A stretch of 6,097 bases of DNA, from NCBI GenBank assembly GCA_039029935.1, contig JBCCFC010000858.1:1-6097 (forward strand), in the 5' to 3' direction. Position numbers and translations under genes: made by a program. Numbering within the stretch: position 1 is the first letter of the stretch; each line of letters begins with the position of its first letter. This document shows, one piece after another, positions 5,055-6,097 of the stretch. A model generated the notes under the pieces. It ran no database searches. It saw only the letters and a list, made by a program, of their open reading frames with translations, and had not been told where the DNA came from. This DNA is from G039029935 sp039029935. Lineage in GTDB: Bacteria; Chloroflexota; Anaerolineae; Caldilineales; Caldilineaceae.

Positions 5055-5960
5055 TCAAGTCTTCCCTGTTTGCAGCCAATCCACAATCACCTCACAGCGA
5101 ACAGGGTCATAGGTCAACCCAACCGTCAGCCCCCACAGCCAATATTCCACACAACGGACGAATGACCACCGTCGTGCCAAGTCATCATCAAATTCCCCTG
5201 CTTCCACCAGCATGTCGAAATAATAGGCCAACCCTTTGGTCGCTTGCATGTCATCCAACCCACACCACAGCAACTGTGCAATCCCATACTCTGGCGCACC
5301 CACAATGACTTTCGGATCGATGACCAGCCAAGGTTCACGTGTCCCAACAAGCGTATCCTCATAGGTCAAATCATAGTTGACGAGCAGCGGCGTCTGCATC
5401 GACGAATCTCGAAATACTCGTGCTAGCTCACATGCTTCATCCAACACTTGACGCGACATCGGGCGGCCATAGGTTTCCCAGTGTACTGGCATGGTGTCCA
5501 TCATTTGCGCCGCCACCGTCTGCTCTGTGCGTAACCCTGTATCCAGCGGCGCAGGGATTGCCAATCGACGCAGCAACTGCCCCGCAACCGTCACCGCTTC
5601 GCCAATCTCAACATCCTCCAAGGAATGCCCATAATCCAGCCGCTCCAACAACATTGCCCCCTGCGATGGATTTACATCCAACACACGGACTGCCCCATTG
5701 CCATCCCAAAGAGCCAATGCCTGCGCATCATCAACGCTCGACTCGTCAATCCACGACACTTTGAGTACACAGGGCAACGTCCCCTGCAACACAGGCACAA
5801 CGATGCCCACATAGCCATGCATGACGGGGCCGTCGATGGTTAGCCCCCACGTTGAACACAAGTCGGCAACCATCTGTGGTAGATCATCGAGCCACTGACG
5901 ACCTGTTTCGCCTTCTCTTGTGATGGTTGATGTGACAAATTCTTCTGGTATAGTAATCAC
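5055..5960 (-). CDS. Aminoglycoside/hydroxyurea phosphotransferase-like kinase (APH(6)/streptomycin 6-kinase family), degenerate catalytic loop
   Basis: The 301-residue protein has the length and layout of the APH(6)/hydroxyurea-kinase family. The N-lobe has PCVLKVSW (Lys67, nucleotide-binding lysine). The family-typical ALALWDGNGAVRVL and GAMLLERLD lie at about 80-108. The C-lobe has a catalytic loop NYDLTYED (195-202) and WLVIDPK (211-217; Asp215 is the metal-binding equivalent). In active members the loop reads roughly H-x-D-x-x-x-x-N. Here Asp197 remains, but the His is Asn195 and the Asn is Asp202. It may be a kinase for another substrate or a weakened or inactive one; drug resistance should not be assumed. 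The start is GTG 5960 with an excellent Shine-Dalgarno; no upstream in-frame ATG exists. The gene is 101 nt upstream of the PhyH gene on the same strand, but the latter has its own promoter candidates. Confidence 0.88.
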   Translation of the reverse strand: MITIPEEFVTSTITREGETGRQWLDDLPQMVADLCSTWGLTIDGPVMHGYVGIVVPVLQGTLPCVLKVSWIDESSVDDAQALALWDGNGAVRVLDVNPSQGAMLLERLDYGHSLEDVEIGEAVTVAGQLLRRLAIPAPLDTGLRTEQTVAAQMMDTMPVHWETYGRPMSRQVLDEACELARVFRDSSMQTPLLVNYDLTYEDTLVGTREPWLVIDPKVIVGAPEYGIAQLLWCGLDDMQATKGLAYYFDMLVEAGEFDDDLARRWSFVRCVEYWLWGLTVGLTYDPVRCEVIVDWLQTGKT

Positions 5961-5967
5961 AGTATAG

Positions 5968-5975
5968 CTCCTCCC
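5968..5975 (-). promoter_or_regulatory. Strong ribosome binding site for the GTG-started kinase gene
   Basis: Minus-strand GGGAGGAG lies 7 nt from GTG 5960. It is the strongest Shine-Dalgarno in the window and fixes the non-ATG start. Confidence 0.75.
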
Positions 5976-6047
5976 TAAATATCATTGTTATTATCCGCTA
6001 TGCATGATTCTCTGCTATTCTATCATCTGTGTGCAAGAAACAGGCTA

Positions 6048-6056
6048 TGGTACAAT
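6048..6056 (+). promoter_or_regulatory. Extended -10 rightward promoter for a gene beyond the window
   Basis: TGG-TACAAT matches the extended -10 form TGnTAnAAT. No good -35 is seen 16-18 nt upstream, as is common with extended -10 promoters. It points away from the kinase gene, making the 5961-6097 region divergent. No other feature is seen in that stretch. Confidence 0.4.
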
Positions 6057-6097
6057 CTAAGCAATCAAGAAAATTTTGTAATGGTCAAATAGAGTTT

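Noticed and set aside
5420..5843. Plus-strand open frames opposite the kinase gene
   Set aside because: Pro/His/Gln-rich shadow translations antisense to a well-supported gene, without ribosome binding sites.

Overview
The window reads as ordinary bacterial chromosome: seven protein-coding genes (one cut by the left edge) in 6.1 kb. Base composition is middling, with no phage, integrase or transposase genes and no rRNA or tRNA. The protein mix suggests a free-living heterotroph: a NagD-type HAD phosphatase, RlmN, a stand-alone HsdR-N-like nuclease domain, an ECHDC3-like crotonase, a PhyH-family dioxygenase and an APH(6)-type kinase. Together with the short tandem repeats and a TGnTACAAT-like promoter, this fits Chloroflexota. 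The phylum is an inference from general resemblance, not proven by the window.

Left part (1-2369, rightward). The C-terminal end of a small two-helix membrane protein is followed after 4 nt by a HAD-IIA phosphatase, and then by rlmN. The HAD/rlmN gap is filled by an unusual element. About six 7-8-bp GGTTGAA-type repeats start inside the last codons of the HAD gene. An inverted set of the same repeats ends 7 nt before the rlmN start codon. Between them lie about 130 bp holding two small hairpins.

Middle (2370-3104, rightward). A gene with its own good sigma70-like promoter (TTGAAC-17-TATAAT) and ribosome binding site encodes a lone PD-(D/E)XK domain like the N-terminus of type I restriction HsdR. 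No helicase, HsdM or HsdS is nearby. It converges on the next gene with only 4 nt between stop codons.

Right part (3109-5960, leftward). In transcription order this holds an APH(6)/streptomycin-kinase-like protein with a degenerate catalytic loop, a PhyH-family Fe(II)/2-oxoglutarate dioxygenase, and an ECHDC3-like crotonase lacking both canonical catalytic glutamates. An array of five 47-bp hairpin-bearing units (one shortened to 39 bp) fills most of the gap between the dioxygenase stop codon and the crotonase start. The dioxygenase has plausible promoters and a 16-bp inverted repeat in its leader. The last 137 bp contain the kinase leader on the minus strand and a likely rightward promoter for a gene outside the window.

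I see no clear multi-gene defence or biosynthetic system. The best candidates for something undescribed are the 47-bp array, the inverted-octad element before rlmN, and the three enzyme-like proteins whose active sites or architecture depart from their families.
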